A DNA stretch of 64,000 nt from Coriaria nepalensis (GCA_027186245.1 CP114486.1:12848501-12912500); one strand, 5' to 3'; shown: positions 1-12,584, counted from the stretch's first letter. Translations and numbers: made by a program. The notes: generated by a model from the letters alone, not told the origin.

Positions 1-1369
1 CTTGTATACATAGGGACCTGGAATACTACTAATAGGAGAAACTACCTCACATTATTGTGTAACCGGCATAAACTTAAAACTAGTTATATACTGCTATTTT
101 CTGGCAGAAGCTGAGTAGAAGTGAATTTTAGGGTCTTACCTACTATACTCGCTACTCTGCAAGCTTGCTAAGATGAACAGAGCCAAGAGCCAAGAGCCAA
201 GAGCCAAGAGCCATGAGCCAGTGCAGGACCAAAAAGAAGAAAGCCCAATCTGCGTAACCTATATATAAAATTTGGGCCTAATTAGTTATGTCCCTAGACC
301 CAATCATGCTAGCTAAATCAAGAAATGGAAGCCTGTTAATTGGCGCCATCTCTGATGCATTCATGATTATGATACGATGAATTGTCATTATATGCCACAT
401 ACATATATGAATATCTCATTTATATATATATGTTTGATGCAAGGAATCATACGCCTACTTTCTCTCTTACATTATTAGGTATGAACCAATTCAGTATTGC
501 GTAATAATTAAACAAAAAAAAAAAAAAATCATTATAATAACCTCCGGCTCCGACTGTTTGGACTAAATGAATGCTTGTAAAAGACACCAAAGAATAACCC
601 AATCAGCCTATGCCCTCCTATGTCCACGCCCTGTGTATCAACTGCCAACATGCTTCACTGTAATTGTATTTTCTTTTTCCTTTTTGTCTTTTTAATTTAT
701 TACATGTATTTCAATGTCTTCCACGAGAACATGAATGATTAATGGAGAATATTATTAGTGTACTAGACTAGGCTAGGCTACTCGCCATAAAATGAAAGGG
801 AATCATATCATAGGCTATTAATATATACAAGCCTAGTTAGATTCTTGTGCCGTCTGGTTTTCTTGATGCCAACATGTTTCCCGTTTGTCTTTTCTTGTTG
901 CATGCTGTCATGGGATTCACTTTCTCTGCTTCTTTGAAGCTAAGACAGTCATCCATTTTCCAGCTTCTAGTATTCATAAAATAAACAACACAAAGACGGT
1001 ATGGTAGAGAAACATGTACTAGTAATGATTGGGCAGGCAGGGAAACATATCCCTATTACCATCTGTCTCCCTCGGTGTGTTCCTATGATCATTATCGTAT
1101 CCATTGCAAATTATTACTTCAACCTACACGTTTCCCTTCTCATTACCGTAGATTACTCATCTTCTGACCGTAAGATGGATTATATATGCATATGTTACTT
1201 ATAGCTACAACTACAAGGGTACTTAGGACGACACACCTTAATATTTGTATTACATCCTTCCACCATTTCCCTTTTTCCTGTTAAGTATATTTATATACAC
1301 ATTCACACACACCCATTCAATTGATCTCTGAGTGTCAATTAGACTAAATTTCTCTCACCAGAGAGGAAG
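1..1369. other. Intergenic DNA with a short AGCCAAG tandem repeat
   Basis: No gene recognised. A 7-bp unit AGCCAAG is repeated about five times at 181-220, the last full copy changed to AGCCATG. The rest is AT-rich with TATATA runs around 418-432. A 67-codon open frame at 1001-1204 has no recognisable content and is probably chance. The last few hundred bases are likely the promoter of the DUF241 gene that follows. Confidence 0.7.
1288..1300 (+). promoter_or_regulatory. Probable TATA box of the DUF241 gene
   Basis: TATTTATATACAC lies about 70-80 bp upstream of the ATG at 1370, followed by a CA-rich stretch. The position fits a plant core promoter with a short 5' UTR. Support is sequence match and spacing only. 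Confidence 0.4.
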
Positions 1370-2323
1370 ATGGCAAACTCATCCGGTATCAACCAACCAG
1401 TTAGATCGATCAGCTTGCCATCAAGACTGCACCCAAGCACCCAAAAGATTGAGGCAGAGTTAAACAGGCTAAGGACCCGGATAATCTCAACACCTAATTC
1501 AGAAAATACACCATCTGAAGCTCTTCAAAATGCCCTGGCTCGGCTTCAAGATTTGTATTGCTGTGTTGAGGAACTTACACGCTCTCCATCAACCCAACAA
1601 GCTCTAGGAGGTGATAGAATAACAAAACAAGTAGTGGAAGAGGCACTTGATGGCTCTGTTGGACTGATAGACGTCTGTGCTTCTGCAAGAGACTTTCTTT
1701 TTACGATGAAAGACCATGTCCAGGACATTCAGTCGGCTTTGCGCAGAAGAGGCAGAGACCATTCTTGCATTCAGACCAACATTAATGCCTATTTGTGCTT
1801 CAGAAAGAAGATGAAGAAGGACATCTCTAAGAGACTTAGATCATTGAAGAGCATGGAGATTAGCTTTAGTAATAACGTGGCCTCATTTCGTGTAGTAGAT
1901 GTAAATCACCATCCATCCATGGCGGTTCGAGTGCTAAGAGAGTTAACGTCCATCACCGTTTCGATCTTCCAGAACCTCTTGTTCTACTTGTCGGCAACGG
2001 ATCATGTGGCAGCCAGGCCTAGTTTTAGTGGTTGTCCATTTGTCTCAAAGCTATCTAATTCCATAATTAGCTTTGCTGCATCGCATGATCTGGTGAGAAG
2101 CCGAAAGGCAATCGTGAATGAGGTAGCCAGTGTGGATGTTAGTCTTAGCACAGAGCTTAAAAGAAGTGATCAACATCAAGCCGAGGCTGCTGTACAAGTG
2201 CTGGTACAAGAGAGATTAGATTCACTCACTGCTGGCATTCTATGTCTTGAATCTCGCTTGCAATGTTTGTTTAGACATCTTATCCAGCACAGAGTTTGCC
2301 TCCTTAATCTCCTCAAACCTTAA
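1370..2323 (+). CDS. DUF241 (BYPASS1-related) protein, intact single exon
   Basis: A 317-residue, all-helical plant protein of the DUF241 family, encoded without introns as is usual for the family. Family marks seen: a Ser/Arg-rich N-terminus containing RSISLPSRLHPSTQKIEAEL; the conserved segment LPLTQQAL-like (here SPSTQQALGGDR) near residues 72-83; SVGLIDVCASARDFLF near 95-110; IQSALRRRGR near 120-129; and the C-terminal end LESRLQCLFRHLIQHRVCLLNLL. The biochemical function of the family is not established; the related BYPASS1 affects a root-derived mobile signal. Length is near the family norm and no frame break is visible, so the gene is probably active. Two decayed relatives lie at 15.2 and 16.4 kb in the same orientation, which suggests an old tandem cluster now separated by retrotransposons. 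Confidence 0.9.
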   Translation: MANSSGINQPVRSISLPSRLHPSTQKIEAELNRLRTRIISTPNSENTPSEALQNALARLQDLYCCVEELTRSPSTQQALGGDRITKQVVEEALDGSVGLIDVCASARDFLFTMKDHVQDIQSALRRRGRDHSCIQTNINAYLCFRKKMKKDISKRLRSLKSMEISFSNNVASFRVVDVNHHPSMAVRVLRELTSITVSIFQNLLFYLSATDHVAARPSFSGCPFVSKLSNSIISFAASHDLVRSRKAIVNEVASVDVSLSTELKRSDQHQAEAAVQVLVQERLDSLTAGILCLESRLQCLFRHLIQHRVCLLNLLKP

Positions 2324-3859
2324 TTAAGCAAACAAAATGCGTACATTGATGTGTAATTCTTGTAAATCGGATATAATATTGATCAACATGCGAGTGCTTA
2401 TTATTTTCCTAGTTGAAGAATTTGTGGAGCCAAGTTTTATTTTTCTCTTGTTTGAAGCTTTAGACCTCAGCTTATAGATGGAAATGCCAATTATAAGCAG
2501 GTTATGATAAAGAATAGCTATTACTTAATAATTAGGAATGCACAGAATCATTGGAATGAAAGGAATAGGTAGCTTATCTTTATCTACTTCGACAATATCA
2601 TACAATTATTATAGATATGTAAAAGTGTATACATGATAGGGACAAAATGGAGGAGCTGATCAGTTTCTTTCTATCTATCATGTCTGTCCGACGTCTGTGT
2701 CAGATTATTAAGACTGACTGGTAGTTAACACGTCCAATTATTGATCATTTGCTAGCTGGTTGGTCTCTAATGCAATAGGCATGGCCAGCCTGCTGCTTAA
2801 TCAGATTTGTGTCTCCTGGAATCAGCCATGAGCACTCTGCACTCTTAGAGAGCCAAACAGGGGATTGATTTGGCAATCAAAACTCTTTAACTATGAGACT
2901 CTTGATATTACTAAAATACGTACAGATATTTTTCACAAAAGAGGAGAGAATATTGACAAGCCCGCCTTCAGAAAAGTTGTGCCTAAAAGAATGGGATGCC
3001 AATTTAGGTGATGGATTCAATGCATCCATGTGATGTACGGTATGGGTAATGGGTGTGGCTCATTTTAGCCCATGTGCTGCTTCTGCATCTGCATCTGCCT
3101 CTGCCCAGACCAATGGCTATGAATGATTTGGACAAAATGACATTGTTCCCACTATACGGAGTCAGGCCCCGACTCGCTACTGCCGCAATGCTTCCCGCAT
3201 GCTTGTGGCAAGGCATGTGTGCGTTTCTCTGATACTTATCGTTTCTTGCTAAACACAGATGTCCACAAATTTCGCCGTGTTTGTCATTAAATACAATGTT
3301 ATTCCGCGAAGAAGATGCATGAATACAATGTACGTACATATTGCATGAATTGAAGGGGATAATAAAACGTGCATAGAATTAATTGACGTGCATGTGAATT
3401 AGCCTATCACTACTACGTCACCAATCTAATTTCTTTCTGTATTAAAGTAGTGTTAATAATGCGAAGAAAGATGCGTAGAGTAATGATTGGGGAGGCAAAG
3501 AATGGCATGCATCACAAGTGTTTACATTTTGGAGCACAAAAGCAGTAAATTATTGTTATTCCAAGGTCATGTGAGGACCATAAGATTAAACAAAAGAAAT
3601 AGACAGTGAAGGGATGCGTATTGCATTTTCATGTTACGCAGAGAGAGACAAAAGCACAGATTACTCTGTTTATATGTAATCCCCAGGATGTGAAATTGTG
3701 TAGCTTAGCTGCAGCCTACATATATCTATTTATTCATGCCTGGAAAATGGGGGAGGGGAATATTACGTCATACGTGATACATCCCTTGAAAATTGAAATC
3801 CAAGGGATCAGAAAAGGACAAGTACAACCCACGCTTGCACACAACATAAACTAATTGTA
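2324..3859. other. Intergenic DNA without a recognised gene
   Basis: Low-complexity, AT-rich plant intergenic sequence between the DUF241 gene and the gypsy element. Open frames of 111 codons (3004-3339, minus) and 82 codons (3606-3854, plus) encode nothing I recognise and lack exon or codon-use support. The first about 200 bp probably hold the DUF241 3' UTR and polyadenylation region. Confidence 0.6.
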
Positions 3860-4531
3860 AGAAAAATGTTTGTTGACCATGATTCTTGTCACCTTGGGTC
3901 GAGGACCGCGGGCGGTTGGAGCGGATTTGGAGATAATGGTCAATTTCGGTGTAGGTGGCAAGAATTTATTAAGGATATATAAAGGAGTATTGAGGTTGGG
4001 GAGTTGAGGAGACCATCGTAAGGTATCATATCAATTGGGTAGAGCTAAATAATGTCTAACCGAGCTTGAAGTTAAGTAAGATGCTCGAATACTCATCTTT
4101 AGGTTGAGGTATATTTATTGAATATGTGCTCCGGAGGGAAAGTACAATAGTACAGTCTTATTATTATAATTTAGAGAGGAGCATATTCTTTTCAAGTCAG
4201 AGGAGGGTGCTTGATACCGATTGCGAATTAGAAAATAATAAGGTTGTTGAATAATGAGAGCATGACACATATAAAGTTGTCTAAGGTTTCACACATTATC
4301 TTAAGTATATAAGCTAAAAAATACTTAGTGAGAAAGGTAACCAATTTCCAAACACTTAACTATTGACAAAAAAAAAAAAAACCTTTGCATCCTAAATGCT
4401 AACTTGAGCATTGGAGGGGGTTGGCCAACCATAACCCCCGTCACTCTTTATTTATAGGTGCAGGTGAGTTAATCTTAGAGTACACTGTTATCTGTGGAGT
4501 ATTTCGTTGCGGATGAATTTCCATATTAATA
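3860..4531 (+). repeat. Probable 5' LTR of the gypsy element with primer-binding remnant
   Basis: This stretch has LTR-like features: a TATA box (TATATAAA, 3976-3983), then a segment with CTAACTTGAGCATTGGAG and a CCCCC-rich block at about 4396-4440 typical of the R/U5 end of plant gypsy LTRs. At about 4532-4552 TTTAGCACCGATTATTGGG looks like a decayed version of the usual TTGGCGCCGTCTGTGGG that follows the 5' LTR in this group. Both boundaries are estimates because no second LTR is present for comparison. Confidence 0.5.
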
Positions 4532-4743
4532 GTTTAGCACCGATTATTGGGATGTTGTCCTCATTTTTCAAAGTTTCAATTAATCAGTGACCTGAAGGTG
4601 AAAGAGAATTATGAAGAACTTAGATAGGAGAGAATGAAGGGGTGGTTTTTCTAGGAGCAGAAAGGGGCAGAGGAAGAGGAACCCTTCATTCTTTACCTGA
4701 GGGGAGAGTGACTTGGTCCGTTAGTGCTGCCTGAGGACGACTC

Positions 4744-5465
4744 ATGCCTCCTCAAACTCCAGTCATAGGTAATAGTGGGGCAGATGTGTTACATGTCACC
4801 AAAAAGATGGAGAGAGATTTGGTGGAAAGAGTGGGCCAAGTGGTTGAACGCTATATAAACGCAAGAATAACTGAGATTAGAGATGAAGTGAGGCAGGACG
4901 ATGAAAGAATGTATGAGCATAAAGATGTGCATCCTTCTACAAGGGCAAATCAGTGTTTGTCTGTGAGGATGAGTTCACATCATGAGGGGGATGATGCCAC
5001 ATCCTATCTTAACATGGGAGCTATCTGGGATAAGGCAAGGCCGATGATTCCATTGTACCTACATGGAATCCAATGCCGTTACAAGTATCAAAGGAGCCCA
5101 TGCTTCTCAGAGTGCAGAAGGAGGAGCCTGTTGGACAGTTAAAAGTCTTCTAGGAGTTGACTAAAAGGATGAAGGAGTTAGAAGCAGTTATGAAGAGGAA
5201 TAACCTTTGCATGGATGAACCTGAGAGCTCATTTACTGAGGGTGTGCAAAGTGCTAAGTTGCCAAAGAAGTTTAGAGCCCTAACCCTTGTCTATGATGGA
5301 ACCAAAGACCCTTGTGATCACGTTAATTCTTATAAAACGTGCACGAGGATGAATTCTATTTTTGATGAGTTGATGTGCCAATTTTCCATATCACATTGGT
5401 TCACTCAACAAGTGATTGGTATAGATATCTCACTTTTAGCTCTATCAATTTCTTTGATGAGCTGA
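4744..5465 (+). pseudogene. Gypsy gag remnant
   Basis: Two partly overlapping-frame pieces (4744-5142 and 5157-5465) resemble Tat-lineage gag. The first begins with a helical, charged segment (KKMERDLVERVGQVVERYIN). The second holds the conserved YDGTKDPCDHVNSYKTCTRM followed by the position where family members read DEIMCRAFP. Stops end both pieces and the remaining capsid and zinc-knuckle region up to 6240 is not readable in one frame. Non-functional. Confidence 0.75.
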
Positions 5466-6293
5466 AGTAGCTATTTGTTCCAAAATTCTGAAGAGTACTA
5501 ATATACAGCTCCTCCTCATGAGCCTATACACAATCAAATAGAACATGTGGGAGGCTTTGTTAGATTATGTCGATCTATTTAATCAATCCTCTAAGAAGGT
5601 GGACTGACTTGGTGACATAAGGGTTGTATATGTCTTCTTAGAGGTACAACTGACAAGAAACTCATCAGTCACTTAGGCAAAAAATGTTTCAGCTCTTATG
5701 CTGAAGAGGATGAAAGTGGTAGAGAAGTAACTGAAATTATAGCTAAAGAGCCAAAGTGAAGTAGGTGAGTCCTGTAAAGAGAAAGAGGGATGACCTTAGG
5801 AGGTAAAGAGAATGAAGAATGGATAAAAGAAAGAAAGAAAGAAGACATGAAGAGGAGTGTATATAGGAAAATATGGTCCTCATTCTTCAGGGATACCTTC
5901 ACTCTTTTAGTTGTAAGTATTGAAGTAATTTACACTCGCTTTAAGAATCATAACCTGTTTAAAGCTCCTGAATCATTGAAGAGTTCTCCAGCTCAACATG
6001 ATAGAATGTTGTATTAAAAGTATTACAAAGATCATGATCATAGAACTTATGACTGTATTCATCTGAAGAGAAAGATTAAAAGATTGAAAGATTAATCCAG
6101 GAGGGTCACTTTGGAGAGTTTGTCAATAAAGAAGGAAGAAGGGACCATAAAGGAGGAAAAAGGAATGATATAAAAGAGAACATGGCTAAGGCACATCCCG
6201 AAGTTAATCTCATGCATCGAAATGTGGCAAAAGAGATCTAAGTAATTGTAGGAGGACCTAGGGGGAGACTTATGGCGTCAGAGAAGTAGGTGG

Positions 6294-6801
6294 ATGAGAA
6301 GTTCAACACATGCAGAGGTATTCTCTGTCTCAATGATACCTCAGCCTAAAAATCCTATTGATATTACCTTCAACCATCTGGATGAGGAAGAAGTAATCTA
6401 CCCCCATAATGATGCACTTATTATCTCAACCAATGTTTCTATTTTGCTGGTTAGAAAAGTGTTAGTTGACTTAGGAAGTGCAGTAGATGTTCTAACTCAC
6501 TCTACCTGTAAGAAGATGGACATCAATAATGCAAGGCTGAAAATTAGTTAACACTCATTTAACTGGATTCTCAAGGAAGTCCTTATATCTTGAGGGTATG
6601 ATAACTTTTCCCATGACCTTGGGAGAGGAGGCATGCATGTCCATTGTTATGGTAAATTTCATAGTGGTCAACTTCTTATCAGGATATAATATTATCTTAG
6701 GCTGCCCATCTATAAACTCATTGGGGGCTATGGTTTCAACTAAGCATTTAGTGATGAAGTTTCCTACTAAAGGTGGCGTTAGAGTGGTAAAAGGAGATTA
6801 A
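6294..6801 (+). pseudogene. Gypsy aspartic protease remnant
   Basis: Two segments (6294-6551 and 6598-6801) match the Tat-type protease region. The active-site loop reads VLVDLGSAVDVL where functional relatives have VDNGSSADIL, so the residue between Asp and Gly is altered. The following YNIILGCPSINSLGAMVSTKH matches the conserved LGRPWLN-like flap region, with the usual Arg replaced by Cys. A stop and frame change separate the parts. Confidence 0.75.
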
Positions 6802-7293
6802 AAGAGCTCAAGGGAATGTTATTTAGCGTCACTCAAAGAAGTAGGATCGGAGCACTCTGCTGAGGTGCACATAGTTGAGTGTGATCAACCCATCAGAGAT
6901 GAGGAATGTAAGAAAGCAGAGGAAGAAATAAGGAAGGAGGAAGAGAGAAGAAGGAAGTTAAGAGTATGTTCAGCAGAGTCCCTTTAACATATCAAGTTTT
7001 TAGAAGGAAAGAAATTAAAAGTAGGAGTTGGACTGGTTGAGGTTTAGCTGAAAAACATAGTTTATACCTTGAGGCTCAATCTTGACTTGTTTGTTTGGGA
7101 TACATCTGAGCTGACCAATATTGATGAAGATGTAATTATGCATCAATTCCTCATTAAGCCGGGGTTAAAGCTTGTTAGGCGAAAAAAAAAGGAAGTTTAA
7201 TGAAGAAAGAAATAAGGTTGCAGTTGAGGAAGTAAAAAATTGTTTATAATCAGGGCAATAAGGGAAGTATAATATCCGGAGTGGCTCTCGAAT

Positions 7294-8024
7294 ATGGTGT
7301 TGGTGTCCAAGGGAGGAGGAAAGTGGAGGCTTTGTGTTGACTTCAAGAATCGGAACGTTGCTTGTCTTAAGGATAACTATCTCTTACCTAACATCGATCT
7401 TATGGTAGACTCCACTACTAAACATGAGTTACTGAGTTTCCTGGATGCCTACTTTGGGGATCATCAGGTCAGAATGTAGGTTGAGGATCAAGAAAATACT
7501 TTTTTTATCATGGATAAAGATATGTATTGCTACAAAGTGATGCCCTTTGGTGGAAAAAAAAATGCCAGAGCCACATTCCAAAGATAAGTGAATGGAATGT
7601 TTCAAAAGCAGCTGAGGACAACCATGTAAGTTTATGTAGATGATATACTTATGAAGAGTTTAAGAAAGAAGGACTATCACGAGCATCTAAAGAAAACCTT
7701 TAATGTGATAATAAGGTATAAGATGAAGCTTAACATAGAGAAGTGTGTCTTTGGAGTGGGATCATGCAAATTTCTAGGATACATTGTGCATCACAAGGGG
7801 ATTGAGACTAATCCTAAGAAGGTACAAGCTATTATCAACCTAAAGACTCCACATACATACCATGAATGAGATTCAGGCTTTTGTAGGGAGGGTGGAACGT
7901 TAAGCCGTTTCATGAGCCATCCAGTAGATAAGTATATCCCCTTTTTTAAACCATTAAAATGTTCTCGTACTAAGAGATAGACAAAATAGTGTGATAAGGC
8001 GTTGAGGAGTTGAAGAAGTATATG
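7294..8024 (+). pseudogene. Gypsy reverse transcriptase remnant (left of the solo LTR)
   Basis: GKWRLCVDFKNRN at about 7320-7360 corresponds to the conserved WRMCVDFTDLN block. The catalytic motif YVDDIL is intact at 7633-7650, preceded by an in-frame stop. ECVFGV...GKFLGY-like (CKFLGYIVHHKGIETNPKKVQAI) is at 7740-7840. The start of the RNase H connection (FFKPLK, ELKKYM) reaches the solo LTR at 8025. Several stops occur (7477, 7627). The coding sequence resumes at 10318 in the frame expected if the solo LTR were removed. Confidence 0.85.
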
Positions 8025-10312
8025 TGTAATATCTCAATTTTTCTACTTTATGCAGTTAGACAAAGTTATGGTCTAAATATTATAAAGTAAGAGTTTTCTT
8101 ATGGCTAACACCTAAAAATTTCGAGTAGATGGAAAAGAGGGATTGAGAGAAATCCAAAGAAAAATTTAGTCTTCAAATTCTTAAACTAATGGAAATTATA
8201 ATATAATAGTAATGTTATAGTATAATAGCAAAAAAAAGAAAAAATAGAGAGAAAACAGAGGTGGTGGGTTTATTGGTCAACCTTTAAATCTCTCATGCTA
8301 AGAGATAAATATGAAGAAATATTAAAATTTGGGCATCAATAGTAGCCAACCACGTAGTAAGCTTAATTAAGAAGCTAAAACCCAGCTGCCACTTTGTATT
8401 TCTAATTACGAACTCAGAAGCTCTAGTATCCAAAAATGTTTCTCTTTCCCTTAGCCCACGCGAAATCTCGAACCAAAATCCAAAATATTCGTTCGTTCTC
8501 CATAGTCAAAAATCAGTGAAGGTGAAAATCAAGAATTCGCAAGCCACAATTCTAATTTTGTGCAAGCTGAAACGGAGTAGAGCAGTAAAGAAAGAAATTC
8601 GGTAAGAATCATCACTATCCTTGTACTCGAAATCTTTAGTTCATGTGCAATAGGTCGAAACGAAGGGTAGAATTGATAAAGCATAAGAAATCGACCTTAA
8701 ACGAAGAACTCGGATAGGTTTATGTTGTTATAGACCGAGAACTCAGTTTGGAAAGAAAGGAAAAATCTCAATCTGGATCGGGAACTCAGACGGAGAGAAA
8801 TATATGAGACCTCGATCTGGGAAAACCTCAGTTTAAAAAAGAAGAGACCTCGGTCTCAAAAAGAAGAGACTCCGGTCTAAAAAAAAAGTACTCAGTTTGA
8901 AGAAAAAGTACTTGGTAAAGGAAGAGTACTTGATATGAAAGTGCTTTTGACATGGGTTGACGAGGTTAACGCCTTCAATATGAAAAATGGTTGACGGCTA
9001 GACGCCTCGATGCCTCTAATAGAAAAAGTACCTAATGAGTTGACGTGGGCGACAAGATCGATGGGTCAATGGGTACTGTAGCGAAAATAGAATTTTTAAC
9101 TCTTTAAGTAAATTATGTGTTTTTAAGAAGAATTGAGAATCAAGTTCTTACTAAGATGAAAACACATGTTTGGCTAGGTTAGTAGTTGGGCAGAGTCAGG
9201 ACGATTGCAGTAGGCTCTTACTAAGATAGAATATCCAACAAGTAAGTAAAGTCTCACCTACAACACAAGTCTTTTTACTGTTTGTTCAGCATGAGATTTA
9301 TGAGATTATTATAAATGTAACATTGCATGATGAACATCGAATTGATTACGTGGTGCTATGTTTTTATAAAGCATGTTTGGAATTAAGTTTATTTTAGTTG
9401 AATATATACCTTTTCCAAAAGTATGGAATGCACTTTCAGTTTTTATGCAAAAGAAGTAAAAAGAAATGTTATGCTTTTCTTGATGAGTATGATGTTTGAC
9501 ATTACATAAGCATAATATTATAGTGAGGCCCTGTCTGGTCAGGGCGGACTGAACGGAGTCATTGACTTTAGAGATTTACTCGATCAGGTTTGATAGAGAG
9601 AGGTTGTTGATCCGAGTTGTGATCTGATTAAGGTGGACTGAGCGGAGTCCCTGATCACAGTTATATTTTGGTCACAGAGGACCATAGATCACAATAGTGC
9701 TGACGGTAGCGTCCTTAAGGCCTATAGTAGAAAGTGCATATGATTTGCATAGAAAGTTTGAGAAGAGTTTACAAAACTATTCAATTGAGTTTTTGAATAT
9801 ATTTGAATATGTTTTGTGCATGTGAGATAAAACCTTTACTTACTGAGCTTTTTAGCTCATAGCACTTACTTGTGTTTATAAGTGAGCATAAGAACGGAAA
9901 GTCAGTAGTTCCAAAATAGGGTGAGTGAAGCGTGCTTAATCTCCTGTGGAATATATATGAGCCTGACCTATGAGGAGATAGGAAAGTAAGGATATAAAGT
10001 TTTGAAAATGCATTTTTTAACGTAGTTTGAGAAGTTTCAAAAGCATAAATTTGTTTTGATAACAAAATTGTAAAGATTATCAAAAATCATATAGATAATC
10101 TTAGGTATTATGTTTATTCCGCTGCCGATAGTTATATATATTAAAATAGAGTTTTAAAAAGCTTCAAATTTCTCCGTATTGTAACCAAAGGGTTTTCAAG
10201 TTAGTAGGTAACGCTCCTACTGGCTATATTTAAATTACTAAAAAAAGGGAATAACCTCATTTTGCAAAGGTATTTCGATAAGTAATATAGTTAGTAGAAG
10301 AGGGTTGCTATG
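8025..10312 (+). repeat. Solo LTR inserted in the gypsy RNase H region, 5-bp TSD ATATG
   Basis: The 2288-bp block begins TGTAATATCTC and ends GGGTTGCTATG, where the canonical end is probably GCTACA (as in the relative at 51787). It is flanked by ATATG at 8020-8024 and again at 10313-10317. Removing the block plus one TSD copy joins KKYM to ALISRLSKPKVGDELSLYLA, the expected gypsy reading. It holds no coding domain, PBS or second LTR. It is therefore best explained as a solo LTR left by recombination between the two ends of a younger element. It contains repeated GAACTCAGTTT-like motifs at 8735-8960. A related, reversed, shorter copy lies at 51787-52890. Confidence 0.8.
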
Positions 10313-10317
10313 ATATG

Positions 10318-11295
10318 GCCTTAATTTCGAGGCTGAGCAAACCAAAAGTAGGAGATGAGTTGAGTCTCTACTTAGCAATAAGTGAAGTAATTGTAAGCTT
10401 AGTTTAGGTAAGGGAGAAGGAGGAAGGAAAGCAAATTTCTATTTATTATACCACCAAGGTATTGAACGAACTTGAAGGGAGGTATATTCACGCTAATAAG
10501 GCTGATTTTTCTATGGTGACAGTCGCAAGGAAGCTCATGCCATATTTCCAAGTGCATCCCATTATGGTATTAATTGACCTCCTACTAAAGTGGTCAGTTG
10601 AGTTAGAGAAGTTCGATATATCTTGCAAACTCATAACAAACATAAAAACTTAAGCCATAGTTGATTTCATCTCTGAGTTCTCGAGTAAAGGCCTAACTAA
10701 AGTTAAGAAGAAAGCCGAGAGGGAGGATCAAGGTGGAGGGGAACTTTAACCATCTTTCTAGGTGATGCAAGTGGATGGTGTAACAAAGAAAGATGATTAT
10801 AGAGCTAGACTAATTCTTATCTCTACTAGAGAAGAAAGATTGAGTGTGTCCTCAGGTTCTGCTTCAAGACTTCAAATAATGAGGTAGAATATGAAGCACT
10901 ATTGGCTAACCAGGGAAGTGAAAGTTGAGCGGATCAACATTTCAAGTGATTCTTAGGTGGTTGTATCATAAGTACGGGGATAAGCAAAGTATGAGAAGAT
11001 GAAGGCTTACCAAAGTGCAACAAAAGCTATTTTGAAGAGGTTTGAGAAGTATGATATCAAACATGTCTCGATGGATACTAATGTTGATGTTGATGCCTTG
11101 GTAAAGTTGGAAACTATATCACAAATAGGTTTGCCTATCGAGACTCTAAGGAGGTATTTGGATGTTCCTAGCATTACAATTGAAGATATTGTTATGGTGG
11201 AAGAAGATGAGGGTTGGATTAGAGCCATAAAAAAGTATCTAATAATTGAAGAATTACTTTCATCAACGAGTGGAGCAAGGAGGGTTAGAGCCTAA
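10318..11295 (+). pseudogene. Gypsy RNase H and second RNase-H-like remnant
   Basis: The sequence resumes directly after the solo LTR TSD. KPKVGDELSLYLAISE at about 10335-10385 matches the RNase H start; VLNELEGRYIHANKADFSM at 10459-10515 and the VHPIMVLIDLLL segment are further RNase H blocks. At 10999-11295 a 98-codon open stretch (FEKYDIKHVSMDTNVDVDALVKL) matches the C-terminal part of the additional RNase H typical of Tat elements. Stops at 10651, 10749 and elsewhere break the frame. Confidence 0.8.
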
Positions 11296-11359
11296 GCTTC
11301 AAGGTGTCATGGTATGGGATCTGTTATATCGAAAGGGATACTCTCAGCCTATGATAAGG

Positions 11360-12440
11360 TATGTTGCAGAGGATGAAAAGGTGTTATTATTGAGGGATGC
11401 ATGAAGAGTATGTAGAAGTCATTATGCTGGGTAAGCGACTTTGCAGAAGCTGAAGAGGCAAGGGTATTTTTGGCCTACCATAAGAAAGGATGTTAGGCGC
11501 CACAGCAAAAGTTGTAGGGAGTGTCAAGTTCATACTAGCATTCCCAGGAAACCCTTAGTGAAGCTAACGTCCGCGAGCAACCCTTGGCCTTTTACGAGAT
11601 GCGAGATTGACCTTATTGGAGCACTCACTCAGTCTATAAAGTAGAAGAGGTGCACCATTGTCACTGTTGATTAATTTACCAAATAAATTGAAGCCAAACC
11701 TTTGATTAAGATAACTGAAGCTGCTACAACCAAGTTTGTATGGAAGAATATAGTTTGTAAGTTCAGTGTTCCTAGGAGCATTGTTACTGATAATGGAAAA
11801 TAGTTTCATAATATGAAATTTATGAAGTTTTTCAATGACCTAGAGATCAAACACTTCATTTCCTCTCTCTATCACCCTAAAGTGAATGGGTAAGTTGAAG
11901 TTTCCAACAAGGTGGTTAAGAACTTATTGAAGAAGAAGTTGGAAGAGAATATGATAATCTAGGTAAATGAATCAGCATCAATATTATAGGCTATACGCAC
12001 CACACCTTAAACAATAACTAGGGAAACTTCCTTTAGCTTAACATATAGATCTGAAGCCATGGCTCTTAATAAGATAAGCTTGCTTTCATATAGAAGATTA
12101 TCATTCATAAAGAGGAAAACGATAAGGCTGTTATTGAAACCTTTAACCTACTCTAAGAGACTAGAGAAGATGTTAGAATCAAGGAGTAAATGCTGAAGAA
12201 AATGGTGGAGCGTCATTATAAGAATGGAGTAAGCCTCCGACTTATTCATCTAGGGGACTTGGTGCTTAGGAAGGTTATCATCACTCATTATAAAGGCCCT
12301 TTTGGGAGCAAATTAGAAAAGACCTTACAAGGTGGTGAAAGAGGTCAGGCTAGGAACCTACAAACTTCACAAATTGGAAAAGAGTTAACTCATCCATTGA
12401 ATTCAGAAAACCTAAGGGTTTACCATAAGAATGAGGGAAA
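11360..12440 (+). pseudogene. Gypsy integrase remnant
   Basis: The zinc-finger end reads CRECQVHTSIPRKP at about 11518-11560. The first catalytic Asp lies in FTRCEIDLIGAL (about 11590-11625), and the second block reads VPRSIVTDNGK near 11770-11800. ISSLYHPKVNG (about 11860-11890) matches the ISTAYHPQANG motif that leads to the catalytic Glu. A C-terminal piece with LGDLVLRKV lies near 12250-12275. Many in-frame stops (for example TAG at 11641 and 11891) make it non-functional. Confidence 0.8.
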
Positions 12441-12584
12441 TTGAGAGATATGATTCTAATGTCCTACTACTGTTAGTTTGTTTTGTTGTTCTTGTCGTAT
12501 TTGAATTCCCTAAAGGCACTATGGATGGCCACATCTAATGAAATGAAGTAAAAAAATTTCTAAAAAAGAAAGACTGAAGAATTT

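Noticed and set aside
4060..4125. 5S rRNA-like words (AAGTTAAGTAAGATGCTCGA)
   Set aside because: Only a short stretch resembles the 5S internal region; the A-box, C-box spacing and overall length do not fit, and the stretch lies in the gypsy LTR.
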